A DNA stretch of 64,000 nt from contig JAGVSM010003818.1 of assembly GCA_022494885.1 (NCBI GenBank), forward strand, positions 62,001 through 126,000. The letters run 5' to 3'. The notes below the pieces were generated by a model. The model searched no databases, was not told where the DNA came from, and saw only the letters and a program-made list of their open reading frames with translations. This stretch comes from Micrasema longulum (taxonomy: Eukaryota; Arthropoda; Insecta; Trichoptera; Brachycentridae). Positions 34,950-50,300 of this stretch are shown here, piece after piece. Within the stretch, counting starts at the first letter, position 1, and each line of letters begins with the position of its first letter. The position numbers and the translations under genes were made by a program.

Positions 34950-35525
34950 GCCAATCCTACCGATTTTGGAAGAAATCTACCGATCTACCAAATTCGATAA
35001 AAAATTTACTAATTTTTCAACATATCCTCACATAGTGAAATTTAAATAAACAAGTATTCTACAAATTTTTTTCAAAATTGTTTTGATTTATTTATAAATA
35101 TGATTTTTTTGTTGAATTTTTCAATAGGTTCAAAATACTTATATTACCAATTTTTTTCATCAATACTTTTAAAACTGCTTACATAATTTGTATACTGTTT
35201 ATCTTTTCAAACCGTCTTAATTTGTAAAAAAAAACTGTTTAGTATATTAAATGCTAGCTTTTATTTTTTAATTCTACTTACATGTAAATATGTATATTAT
35301 TGTATTTGCAACAAATAAGTGAAAATCACTAAGTGCCATCTATTTCAATAAAATAAATATTAAAAAAGTAGTTTTTAAAAAAATATTTAATATTTTTATC
35401 ATTATATAGCACCCCCACCCCCCCGTCGCGGAATTTAAATGGATAATTAATCGAATAAATCTTCAAAAAATATCGGTTGATTTTTTAAATCTACCGATTT
35501 TGACTTGATTGGGAGGTTGGCAACA
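34950..35525. mobile_element. candidate DNA transposon with TTGCCAA...CTACCGATTTT ends
   Basis: TTGCCAATCCTACCGATTTTGG at the left and AAATCTACCGATTTTGACTTGATTGGGAGGTTGGCAA at the right are inverted versions of one sequence. They enclose about 500 AT-rich bases without an ORF. Confidence 0.45.
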
Positions 35526-36309
35526 ATGCTCGGCAAGCGCAGAGATAATGTAGAACTATGGGCAAGCGTTCGAAATGGAGATATAGAAGTCAAACGTCCG
35601 ATCCGCACGCTTGGGCTTGTCGACGCTTTGCAAGCGTGTGGAGTACCTTTAATAATTTCATTCCGACCAATTCCTACAGTAACATGTCAAAGCATGTGGT
35701 TCACGGTTTTTTAAAAAGAATTTCGCCCAATTTATCACGGGGGGTAAAATAATATGTAAAAAAAAATGTTTTTATGGTGAGTTTTTTTTGTTATTGATGG
35801 GAGTGGGTATGAGAGAAATTAAGATAAGATTTGATCATCTCGGAGGCTGTTAAACAAAATCAAGTTCCGCGTTCGCGCGTATGAATAGACGGAAGCTGTC
35901 CGTCTCTCCGCTAACTGAGAGAAAGCGGGAACATCCGGCGAACGAAAACTTGAGATGAATTCGGAAGATCGCGTCTTCCTGGTGCCTTTTTTGAAGTTAC
36001 TTCACCATGTGTACCCATTTTTATTCCCCATCACGATAATATAATACTAATTAAAACTAAATGAATTTAAAGCCCAAAAGAAAATAAAGGAAACTTAATC
36101 TAATCTGAAAACGAGTAAATTGGAAGATAATTAAAAAAGCTTGAATGTTTTATGTACCTATGTTTATTAAGCTAGAGCATGGAAATAATCTTAGGACTAG
36201 TAACAAACATGAGAAAAATACTTACAGATCTAGGTCCTTAACTAATGCAGTTCGTAATTGTCACTCTTCACTAATATCTTTACTCTATCTCAATATTATC
36301 GGTGGTTTC

Positions 36310-36830
36310 ACTTATGTGGAGAGATGACGGACGGTAGTCCGGATGCTGGGTTCGGACGAACACATGCTGGGCGATGTCCTGGGCGGAGATTTGCCATGGA
36401 TAGAGCCATAGGCGGCTCTCGGGATTCGGTCCCGTGGCGATGGTGACGGCGACAGCCAGCTGGAAGACTGGCCGGCCGTGGGCTGGGTACACGCACTGGC
36501 GGTGCAGGAAACTGGCGTTCCTTTGGAGGACGATGGATGTCCTGGATGTGGAGGGACCTTCGGGCTGGAAGGCAGCCCCCGATGACCCTCGTGGAGTAGT
36601 CGGATTCCACGAGGTTTGCTACGTAGCACTGGCTGCCCGTACACTCACTTCACTTCAACTTCCACGACTCTCGACTTTGTATCGTCTCCGCGATCGACGG
36701 TACGATCGCGTAGACTCGACTCGCTTCCCCGACTGTCAACCGACTCTTGGTCGACTCTCCTTCCCGACTGTTTTCCGACTCGTTTTTCTGACCGTTTGGG
36801 GTGGTTTTATAACGCCCAAATTAGGAGCTC
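36310..36830. other. GC-rich island of unknown origin
   Basis: This stretch is sharply richer in G and C than the 60-70% AT sequence on either side, and it is open over 100-140 codons in several frames. None of the translations resembles a family I know. The later part (36650-36790) is rich in CGACTC/GACTCG words. It may be a decayed retrotransposon leader or LTR, an exon of an unrecognised gene, or a CpG-rich promoter. No choice can be made from the sequence. Confidence 0.35.
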
Positions 36831-37104
36831 TCTCCTTCTCCCTCTCACTTATTGCTTAAAACTCATTGTCTCTTTTCCACACTTATTCGTAAATATCTCG
36901 TCATATTTAAAACTAGAATATTATGTTCTGCATATTATTTCTTATACGACTAAATTATAATTAACTAAGATTAGAATGTATATAAAATTAAATACATTTA
37001 AACTTATTAATTAAAAATAAACACACTAAACATATAATATTAAATCATTAAACTAATTTATACTTTTGAAGATTAGAAAGGAATCATTAATTAACAATTG
37101 GAAA

Positions 37105-37290
37105 TGATTCACCTCCTAATGTAGTGGTTGGCACGTTCGCCTACCCAACTTGAGGTCCTAGGTTCGATTCCTGGCAAGGTGAATGTGAAATACCTTCATA
37201 CATATTATAAAATAATCGCTGATACGTTGCGATTGGCGCACTGGTGCAGTGCCTTATGTACCACGGACGCGGATTAGAAAATGATGGCGC
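37105..37290 (+). mobile_element. tRNA-derived SINE, family A
   Basis: The head GTAGTGGTTGGCACGTTCGCC, GAGGTCCTAGGTTCGATTCCTGG is followed by GATACGTTGCGATTGG and GCAGTGCCTTATGTACCACG, with the middle deleted. Confidence 0.6.
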
Positions 37291-38241
37291 AAAAGTTAAT
37301 TTGAGTTTTAAGTTAATATGTGGCAAGTTGGAATAATCGGCGCGCGTATAAATGAAGATGTATGAAATTTGAAGAAGAAAGGTTTGTATGTATCACAGAG
37401 GAATTAATTATGCGTTTTAATTTGTTATTTTTAAATAAGTTTTTAAAATACAAATATTATTTTAATGGCCATCAATTTGCGAATTATTATTAAAAACGAA
37501 TTATTATTAAATTAAATGGGTCAATATTTATTGTTAATGTTATTATTTTCAATAGAAAGGGTTTTGGAATTCCGGGTAATTCGCCGCTCGGTCATTTGAA
37601 TTTAACTCGAGGTCGTAATTGACACTAATAATGGACGACATATTTGTAAATACCTAGTAACGGCTCTGGCTAATGGGGATTTATTTTAATGTATTTATTT
37701 GTAAAGGCGGTCATTAAAATGGGGTTCTTTTCGGAATCGGCTAAAATGAAATAATAGGTTATATTTAAACGCATTATTGCTGAGAAACCACAGATTAGAG
37801 AAAACAAAAGAATTTATTGGAAAGTTATATTTAGATTCACATTGAAATATTTTAAAATATCGCCGCGTTTTTTCCCAATACAAATAAAGGTTAATTTTAT
37901 AATCTAAAACGAAAATACCTGCTTATTTTACGGGGACAAAAGATTTAAATTCCTGAATATTTTAAACAGGTATGTTTAGCTCGTATCAAATTGTGTAATT
38001 AAATAATTAAAAATAACATTGGTATTATGTACCCAATTCAATATTACCTAATTCATAGACTATTGTTTTATGTTTATGCTTGTTACGTTGGTGCCCTTGT
38101 TGGCGCGTACATTTTGTACACATTCACCAATTCAGAATTTGACTATCTTTTTTCAGTAATATCTGTGGCGGCATCATTTGTTTGCTTGTCGAATTTATTA
38201 TTGGCGTCGGTTCTTGTTATTACAGATACTTATTTCTTAAA

Positions 38242-41847
<3,606 letters not shown>

Positions 41848-43360
41848 ACATTTCTAACTTCTTAACAGTCTTATGGTAAGTTTTGGAAATGATGTTTTAA
41901 TGAGCTGTCAATACGTATTTGCTAATAACTTTTAGCCTCCAAATTTAGTAAAATTTTACGTAACATAAAAGTGTATTAGGGTTTAGTTTTAAATCAAATT
42001 TAGTCGCAGGACTGTGATTGTACTTTGTAATCCACAATTGAAAATATTTTTAGTAAAACCTTTCCCCTATACACAAAAATACATTTCTTGGATGGATAGA
42101 TATTATGTTACTTTCTTACGTTCAAATAATTTTATCGAGTTATTATTAAAACATCCTTTATTTTACAGGTTTTCACCAAATGGAGATAAAGTGATTCTAG
42201 GTTTACAATGTTTTGTTTTTATCACATTATAACATTTGATTTATGTTCTACATTTTATAATATTTTATTTGTCATTTTTTTTATTTAATGGATGTGAATT
42301 ACATACTGAAACAACTTTAATTTAATTTTTATTACAATCGTCACTTAATCTAGTTGCAAGAATTTTATTTGATCAACTTTTTTCCTTATTTCATTTTTGT
42401 AAGGATTATTGGGACAGTCATTGATTAAAAATTTATCTAGAAGATTTGTTTATCAAATATTTATTGCCGTTCTTTAGAAAGCCTTATGTTTAAAATTAAA
42501 GGACAAATGCATATTATAAAGAACATTGTTTTGAATCCATAGAGAATTGCACTTTTATATGCATTCATCCTCTTCTTTTTAAGTTTATGTCTCACAGTCA
42601 ATAGGTTGGCATAGAGAAAGGTTTAAATATTTTATTTTAGAAATATTAGTTATTTTGTAAAGTTCATTGTCAAAAGAATTACTAAAAAGGAATATCTGAG
42701 ATTTAAAAATGAAAAACTTTTTGCACTATAAGATATTATTGATACCCATCACCGCAGGTGGGCTGTGCTAATTTATTTAATGTATAAAAAATTGCTGCTG
42801 CCATTCCAAATGAAAAAAAAAAACATATATATATAAATAACAAATTTGTAAAAATAACATAGCATTCACATACCTGTAGTGGGTTTTCTCTAACAATAAG
42901 AAATTAGTGGTGACTAGGAAATTTCAAACTATCAAACAAACAAAAAATATTTCTTGTGTTAAAACTTAGCTATTCTCTAATGTAAAAAAGTAAAATATTT
43001 AAAATGCTTGTGACAATTCACTACATTGTAATTTTGAATTTTTTTGACAATGTTTTAGTTTTTAAAATTCTTGATAAAACTTGACCATTGTTTTATTCAG
43101 TTTTCAGATTGTAAAAAGGGAGTTAAGCATTACAATGACTAAACCATTCTTTTTAACTCAAATGAGACATAATTTTCTCAAGTCTATACTTAAGTTTCCT
43201 TAAGGTTATATGTATGTACAATATCATAATAAGTTTGTATAAAAAGATTGTGTTTAAGTGATAACCAACAAATGTTGAACTATAAGTGTCATGGCATTCC
43301 TGGAATTGGAGGTTGGCTATTTTTAAAGAATATTAAAAAATAAATACACGTATTGTCTTA
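41848..43360 (+). other. HP1: probable HP1 3' UTR region with a candidate intron
   Basis: No coding exon is seen here. Twenty-eight bases after the stop there is a strong donor (TTATG|GTAAGT, intron from 41876), and a good acceptor (TTATTTTACAG) ends at 42168. The stretch runs to an AATAAA at 43338-43343 that is a reasonable polyadenylation signal. The extent of the UTR is inferred from these signals only. Confidence 0.45.
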
Positions 43361-43769
43361 AAACTTTTTTTTATTTGTATATATCTTTGTATAATCTTAC
43401 ACAATTATTGTGCAATTGAAATGTGTACATTATTTTGATGTCTAAACTATAAATATAGGGTTATTGGGCTGATGGTGATCTACCGTAGATCTGCGTTTAT
43501 TTTTTCATATGGGCATGTAAGGCCTCAAAATTCTAAAAGCCCCAACCTCTGTGCCAAAGGGCCTCTGCATGGCTTAAGACGGCCTTGATTGATGCACTTA
43601 TGTTACAAAATAGGCGACTGCACTAGAAATTGGATGCAAAATTGTAATTTGGATCGATTATAATTGATCATTTCAACATATATTTTATATAAAAAGTAAC
43701 ATTGTAAATCCAGTATTCAAATCTAAATTTGTTGCAACAGAGGGAAAACATTTTAAAGAAGGAATATGG

Positions 43770-43960
43770 AAATCTGGCATTTACAGGGCTTATAACCTGT
43801 CATTGGCCGGTTAAAGTGGCCACTTTACACACGGTATGACATTCACCATTCTGCCTATAAACACCCACGTTTCCTCAACTCTTCCATCTGTTAACTTATG
43901 TAAAGTAAAAGAGCTGAAACCTTTATTGTGTGGATGAGATTCATCCGGATGAACCAATAC
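43770..43960. repeat. interspersed repeat D
   Basis: GGCATTTACAGGGCTTATAAC, GTTAAAGTGGCCACTTTACAC, TTCACCATTCTGCC, and the tail AGAGCTGAAACCTTTATTGTG then GATGAGATTCATCC. It is followed by a second partial copy at 44010-44165. Confidence 0.55.
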
Positions 43961-44009
43961 ACCTACTAGGCCATGCCTGAAAACAATTTTCCCATTTTTA
44001 TACTTCTTT

Positions 44010-44165
44010 TACCAGTTAGTTAAGGTCATAAGTACTGTAAATGCCTAGATTGTCATATCTCTTCTCAAAAATGTTTCCTCTGTTGCGACAAATTTAGATC
44101 TCAATAACTTCCTAGGGAGGGAACTGCCTGCAAACATTTTGACATACTCAAAACATTGCAGTAAA
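44010..44165. repeat. interspersed repeat D, opposite half
   Basis: AAGGTCATAAGTACTGTAAATGCC, TTCTCAAAAATGTTTCCTCTG and CTAGGGAGGGAAC...ACATACTCAAAACATTGCAG correspond to the other end of the family. Confidence 0.5.
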
Positions 44166-44769
44166 CTAAAATGTTGTAGTGTTTTCAGTTTTAGGAATGT
44201 TTTTGCTGAAATATTTATTATAACAGTTGAAAACTAAAAATTACAGATGGTTCCTTCTGCCATATAACTACCAAAATATTCTACAATGTTTAAGGTCAAC
44301 CCGCAAGTAGCGTTGTTGCGTGTCAGCGGCGCTGCGCTACACTTCATTTACTAATTCAAGACCCCAGTTCTATAGGGAAATAACTCCAACTCTGAAAATT
44401 CGAGTAATGATGCTGGATGGTAAAGAAACACCCCTTTCCATATTTCAATAAAAAAAATCCGTCAAATTTGACTAGGGAACACTGTCATTAATGTAAAAAA
44501 ATAATACATAAATTGTAAAAGAACAAATAAATAAAATAAGAGCAGGTTATTAAAAAGAAGCTATTTTGAGTTATTTACTTATAGAACTAGGGTATCCAAT
44601 TGCATTACAGTTGTATGCATCATTATATTAACCATTTGCATTCTTGGTGTCGAACAATATAGACGACTCTGGCGAGGATATTGTCAGTGTCTGCATTGTG
44701 AGGGGGCAAAAAAAGGCAAGAATAGATTCTGGGTGCATGATATTCCAGAAGAAGAATATTACTCACTAT

Positions 44770-44960
44770 TCATCACCATCCCCATATCTGCACTTGATGG
44801 TGCATAGGGCACTGCAAACACTAAATGCACTCTATTGAATTTTTTAGGACATTTGAGATTAGCCATCAGCTCAAAAGCACTCGACCAGGGTTTTGGTTCT
44901 GTTTCACACGCGGAATTGTATTTTCCATTTGCCTGGACACGGACAAAACCACATCTTTAA
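44770..44960 (-). mobile_element. SINE family A, both ends joined
   Basis: Minus strand: a 5' block with GTGTGAAACAGAACCAAAACCCTGGTCGA joined to the 3' end AGTGCCCTATGCACCATCAAG. The tRNA-like middle is absent. Confidence 0.55.
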
Positions 44961-46120
44961 TGCTTACTTAATTCAGGATGCGGGAAAAAAGTTTTATAGA
45001 GGATAATTTAAAAAAAAAACAGTGAAAATAATATTTCGTGTTGTGCAATGCAGCGCAGCTGTGCTCTAGTACCGTTTGACCTTAAAATGGATGTATTTAT
45101 GATGGATATAAACATGTACACAGAAAGAAAAAAAACAACCGGCTTTTTCAAGGATAATAATTTATCTCAAACTCACAAAACAAATTTCATATATTTAAGA
45201 TAAACAGAATTAAGACAAAACTATTCTGGAATAAAATTGGATGTGGTATTTTTCTTCATACTGAGTCAGTTTCTGTGAGACTGACGACAGTACATAGCAG
45301 GATTTTAAACCAAACAATATAAAGAGTTGGCTGGGTATTATCGGTAGGTTTAATATCATTCATGGCACTAACTAAAACACATGTTCTATAAATCTCAATG
45401 TTTTATTTAAATAAATATGTATTTGAATAAAAAATAAAATTAATAAAATACTTCATGAAAATAAGTACGTAAATTCTAAACACCAGGAGTCATATTTAAT
45501 TTACTATAAAACAAATATCCTTTTCTCTAAATTATAAGATACCATAAAAGTATTAATTGCACACAGTAATAATCTACATTTAAAATAAATAAGGTGTGAA
45601 CATACTTAATTTACCATTATGACATTCTTCACTTTCCAGTAAACGTTTTTAAAAAATCCTATTAAATGGTAAATGTACTATTCCTGGAGAAGGCGGTGCT
45701 TTATTCATGTCGAAATTGTCAGATAGGTTTAAAAATAAGCTTTACCTAAGTAATTCATTAAGGAAATAGAAAATAATTTGTGTATATAACAAAAAATAAA
45801 ATGGAAGAAAGGCATAGAATGCAAACTTTTGCAATACCTGATTTATAAATAGTCTAGAATGCACCTTGGGGAATTAGATAAAATATTTTTTACCCAATTC
45901 AAATGATTTATTTTGGTATTAATAAAAACAAATCCTAAAATTACAGGTAATCTCTAGAAATACTTGTTAAAATATTGGTTACATCCATATTGCGTCCTTG
46001 AGGTATTATATTACGAAAATGGCGCTATATAAGTTATCCATAATAATATATTTTAGTGTAATATTAATCACTATAAATTTTTTGGTATTGAGTCATATTT
46101 ATGTATAACCATACATATAC

Positions 46121-46419
46121 ATGAGGGTATTGGAAGCAAACTTGGAAATCTCCATTGAAGGAGTGAGTTACTGAGATATTTGTGAAAAACTTTGAAACAA
46201 GAATTGTGGGATTTCTAATAATGTTTTACTAACTGAATGGAGAATGCTAAGTTTGCAGTGTCAAGTAGTATAATTGATATATGTTTTTGCAAGATTTAGA
46301 GGCGGTTTTGAATTACGCTATTATTTAGGTAGGTAGGTTTTTATGTATAGTTTATTTTGGCATCAATAACAACTTTTCCATTTTTGGTGAAGATTACGTT
46401 TACTTCTAATACCCTCACA
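46121..46419. mobile_element. MITE, copy 2 (TGAGGGTATT ends)
   Basis: The better-preserved copy of the element at 5193-5490. It starts ATGAGGGTATTGGAAGCAAA and ends TTACTTCTAATACCCTCAC, giving terminal inverted repeats of about 20 bases. It lies between the HP1 and DOCK genes. Confidence 0.75.
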
Positions 46420-46989
46420 CACAACTAAATAATAGGGAAATATCATGTATGTATTTTTTTACATTTTTAAAGTAATAAAGGTCTATGAAATACTGTCCAG
46501 TAAAAAGAACATTTTTTTGCTAATTATTAGAAGCATAAAAAACATTTTTAAATTTGTAATTTTGAATTCCCCTAAAAACGGTCATTCCATTGGCCACGCC
46601 CCTAATATGTCACGATTCATGTTTATTTGTTCTTGTCCATTCAAATTTGTTTAGAACATTGTCACGAATCTTGACATCACAACTGCCAAGGTCAAACCTG
46701 TTGCATTTTTCTAGCAACATATTTTTATTGAATTTCATTTTTACATTTATGTATGAAAACATTTCTCCGCAATATTCAAATTGATTTTGAAAATACAAAT
46801 ATTCTTAATCCATTTCATATATTTTTATCGGTATTCGTAGGATGTGATATTTCCCTATTCTGATTATCTTACAATATACTTGGTTGATTGTAGAACTTGT
46901 ATTGATACATAATTATAATACACAATAAATTTGTGCCAAGGCCGAGATTCAGTACATACTTGTTCCCAGTTATAATATTAAAACGTATG

Positions 46990-47327
46990 AATTTATTTCT
47001 TAAGTCTTGTGTTAAAACTAATTATTATTAATTTTTAATCGACTGTAATTAAATTTGATCCCTTTATGTATGGTATCGCCACTCTGCTTTCATAGATCCA
47101 TTACTGTGAAAGAAAAACAAAATTTGTTTTAAAAACAGCCTTCATGAGGATGCATTTGGTCCAGGTTAAAATACAGTACGGTTTTATCAGGCATATTTAT
47201 ATCAATCAATAGGTGAACATTGATACTGGAATAAAAAAAAAAGGGTATTCCTCTTCCAAGTATTTTTGGTAGGCAAAAAGCAACTTAACTTAAATACTAT
47301 TGATGTAAACATCTAGTGGTTATTATT
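46990..47327 (-). other. Zir: probable DOCK 3' UTR
   Basis: Non-coding sequence follows the stop. The first clear AATAAA on this strand is at 46997-46992, about 330 bases downstream. The boundary is inferred; other AT-rich matches occur nearby. Confidence 0.35.
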
Positions 47328-50300
47328 TTACCTTAAGTGTGTAACATGTCCTGGTGTGGTCTGAATGAGAGGGGCGAGTCTCTCTGTGAAGCGTTGGTAA
47401 TTTTTTTCTAGTTCCCTTTGGTATTCCTTCTGATCATTTCCAATCAAATTCTTGTTTTTTTTCAAGGCATCGTGACACCTGAAAAAGTTTGATAGTATTT
47501 TTTAAAAAGTACATGATGACTATACTAACCAGACGAGACAGCACATGACTTGACTGAGGTCATATAAATCATAAGTGATATATTTATATGTATAATCTTA
47601 ATAGGTTTTTAAAATTATAAATAAATAAAATTAAAAAAAAAAAACAAATATTTCCTTCAAAAGAAGCACATCATTATTACTAACCCATATTCTTAACCTA
47701 TACAAGTAAAAGCAGACATAGCTAATAATAATAATCTTTATTTGGCAATTTGAAAAATTACATAGATTTTTTTTTTTTTTTCATTCATAGTTGGATCAGT
47801 ATTTTAACAAATACATAATATAGTTTCTTTCTGTAAAGCCTCTAAGACTGCGTTATCAATGTTGGTAGGCGTCACAAGAAGCGTATAAAAATATGGATAC
47901 ATTAAAAAAATACTATATCATTTCAATTCCGAATGTAGTTTTTTTTTCTTCTAAATTTGAATTAAGTAAAATTTTCTTCTGAAATATTATTTTAATGTTA
48001 TATTTATTTATGAAAAATAAATATGTACATAATACTAAGGGAAATAAAATGGCATTTGGTGAGTTATAATAGTTAACAGAAAAGAGGGTCAAACATTGAA
48101 TTTTTTTTATGCTTATGGATGTTAGTCTTTTCACTAGAATCGGGCTGTGTTCCCGTGGCTAGTGTCTCGGACTCACGGCTCAAAGGTCCGTGGTTCGAAT
48201 CCCACTCTTGATTCCCATTTTCTAATATTGAGTTATTTTTAATTCATTAAAAATGGTCTTCAAAATTAAGGGTAAAACAAAAGAATGCAAATATTTCTTT
48301 TTATAAAAAAATATTTGTTAAAAGCATTGATATCGCTGGGATATTGCCCCTGAAATCAAATAGATAAAACCCATACTGAATATTGGAGTTATTCACATAA
48401 AGAAAGTTTATACACACAACACTAACTTTTTAGAAAAATCTTTAAAGCACAATCTCAGTTTGTTGGTCAACTTAGTGGGTGGTTGTGTACCATCTGCGAC
48501 CCCAGATAGGAAAACTAAAGCCATTTCCATCGGTCCCTGGTTTACTGTAGTCCCAATACATCCTTGTACTACCATCTGTAACATCTTAGTATCCGGAGGA
48601 TCTTGGTTGGTGGCAGCAGCTAATTCGTTTATCTAACACAAATAATAAATATTATTAATATTATATATAATAAATCATACAAACTACTTTAGTACTACAC
48701 AAATAAAGAGAAACTACTGCTTTACCTTTTTCTGAATGTCCTCTATGGCCACCTCAATTGGACTGAGGACTACCTGTGTTCTTTGTACTACTTGAATTCT
48801 GGTCTTGACATACGGGAAATGGTGCGCTGTTGCCAAAATAGTTTTGCGCTTGCATTGTTCAATTAGTTCTCCATGTGCTCTGCCACTCGTAGTAAAAGGT
48901 GTTGCATATATAAAACGCTCTATAGTAAAATGAAAATGCATTGATTAATAAAATATAATTAGTTAGAATTCAGATACATACAGTTATAAAATCTGTGACC
49001 GCTTACTGATATTGAAGTTCTTCTCGAAGTGTGTAAGTCTGTATCTCAATTCGTAAGGTTCGAAATAAGGTTCCACATATGTTATTTGTATATATGCCTT
49101 GTCAGGGTCTAATGTTGCTGTGTCTACAGTGTTAGAATCTTTGATAATAAGGATATTTTCTGATCCGAACCGTTGTCCATAGAAGTTCTGAAATTAAATT
49201 AATACACAAGAAGGTGTTAAATAAAAGAAAATACATATTATTAATATGTAATGATGACGTTAGAGTTGAAATTACTTACCTCCAAGCGACTGAATATCTC
49301 TGGAAGTTTAGTAAGCGTTGGTTCTTTGTAGATAAATTCTTCAGCATTTAAGTCTCCAAACTTTGAACCATAGAAACCAACTCTAAAATATGTTCCGAAT
49401 ACCCGTTTCCCACTTAGCTGTTCTATTCGGGTGTAAGCTTCGTTTAATTTCCTAAAAGTTTGCATAAACTCTCAAATGGTTTCTCATATTTATTTCATAT
49501 TATGCGTGCATAAATATGGTGTAGAATATAACAAATTAATTTAATAAATATATCACATTACCCGTGAATGTTGGCTAATTTTTTGTAGTCTCTATTGACC
49601 TCAGCAATAGGAATTAGAACCTTATATACATCATTCATCGCTTCATACATTCCAGCTGTATGAAATGAGTTGGCAGCATGTTCCAAAAGACCTGAAAAAC
49701 ATTTTTTTTGTTTTTTAAAAAAAAGTTTTATGAGGCATTTCTGTGGGTGATATAAATTTAGTAAGAATCCCAGCTCCATTTGTTTACTTCGTTACCACGA
49801 ATGATATTTAGAAGTAAAAATAAATAAATATGGGTATTCAATAAAATCTTACAAAAACTTTTTTCTTTTTACATATAAAACATTACATTATAATAGATTT
49901 CTCCATTGACATTTCTTAGTATTATAATAATAAAAATACTGTATTTAGTTTTATTTTACTATTATTTACAATTCATCAGTGACCGGGTTTCATGACTGAC
50001 ATTGTCTGACTGGTGGAGATTAAAAAAGTTCTTATGCTTTTTATTGCACATAAAATAACAATAACAACAGACCAGTCTGACGATGTTGGTCACGATGAAA
50101 CCGGTCACTGGTGAAAATTATAGCTAAACGTGGAAAAACTGAATGCAGTTTTTTTATAATACTAAATAAAAATATCGGTATTTTCTTTCTAAATTATTTC
50201 AATAGTAATCTCTGGGTGGATTTTGGAATAAATAAGCATAAAAGCACTCAAGGCTAATTAAATATTTCTAAATTAAAAATGTACGTTTCTCTGGGAACAA

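Noticed and set aside
36312..36859. Overlapping 100-141 codon ORFs on both strands
   Set aside because: They result from GC-rich sequence with few stops; the translations conflict and none resembles a known family, so no CDS is called.
48140..48225. Possible tRNA gene
   Set aside because: A and B boxes are present, but the acceptor stem does not pair and the same head occurs in a SINE copy at 29195; treated as SINE.
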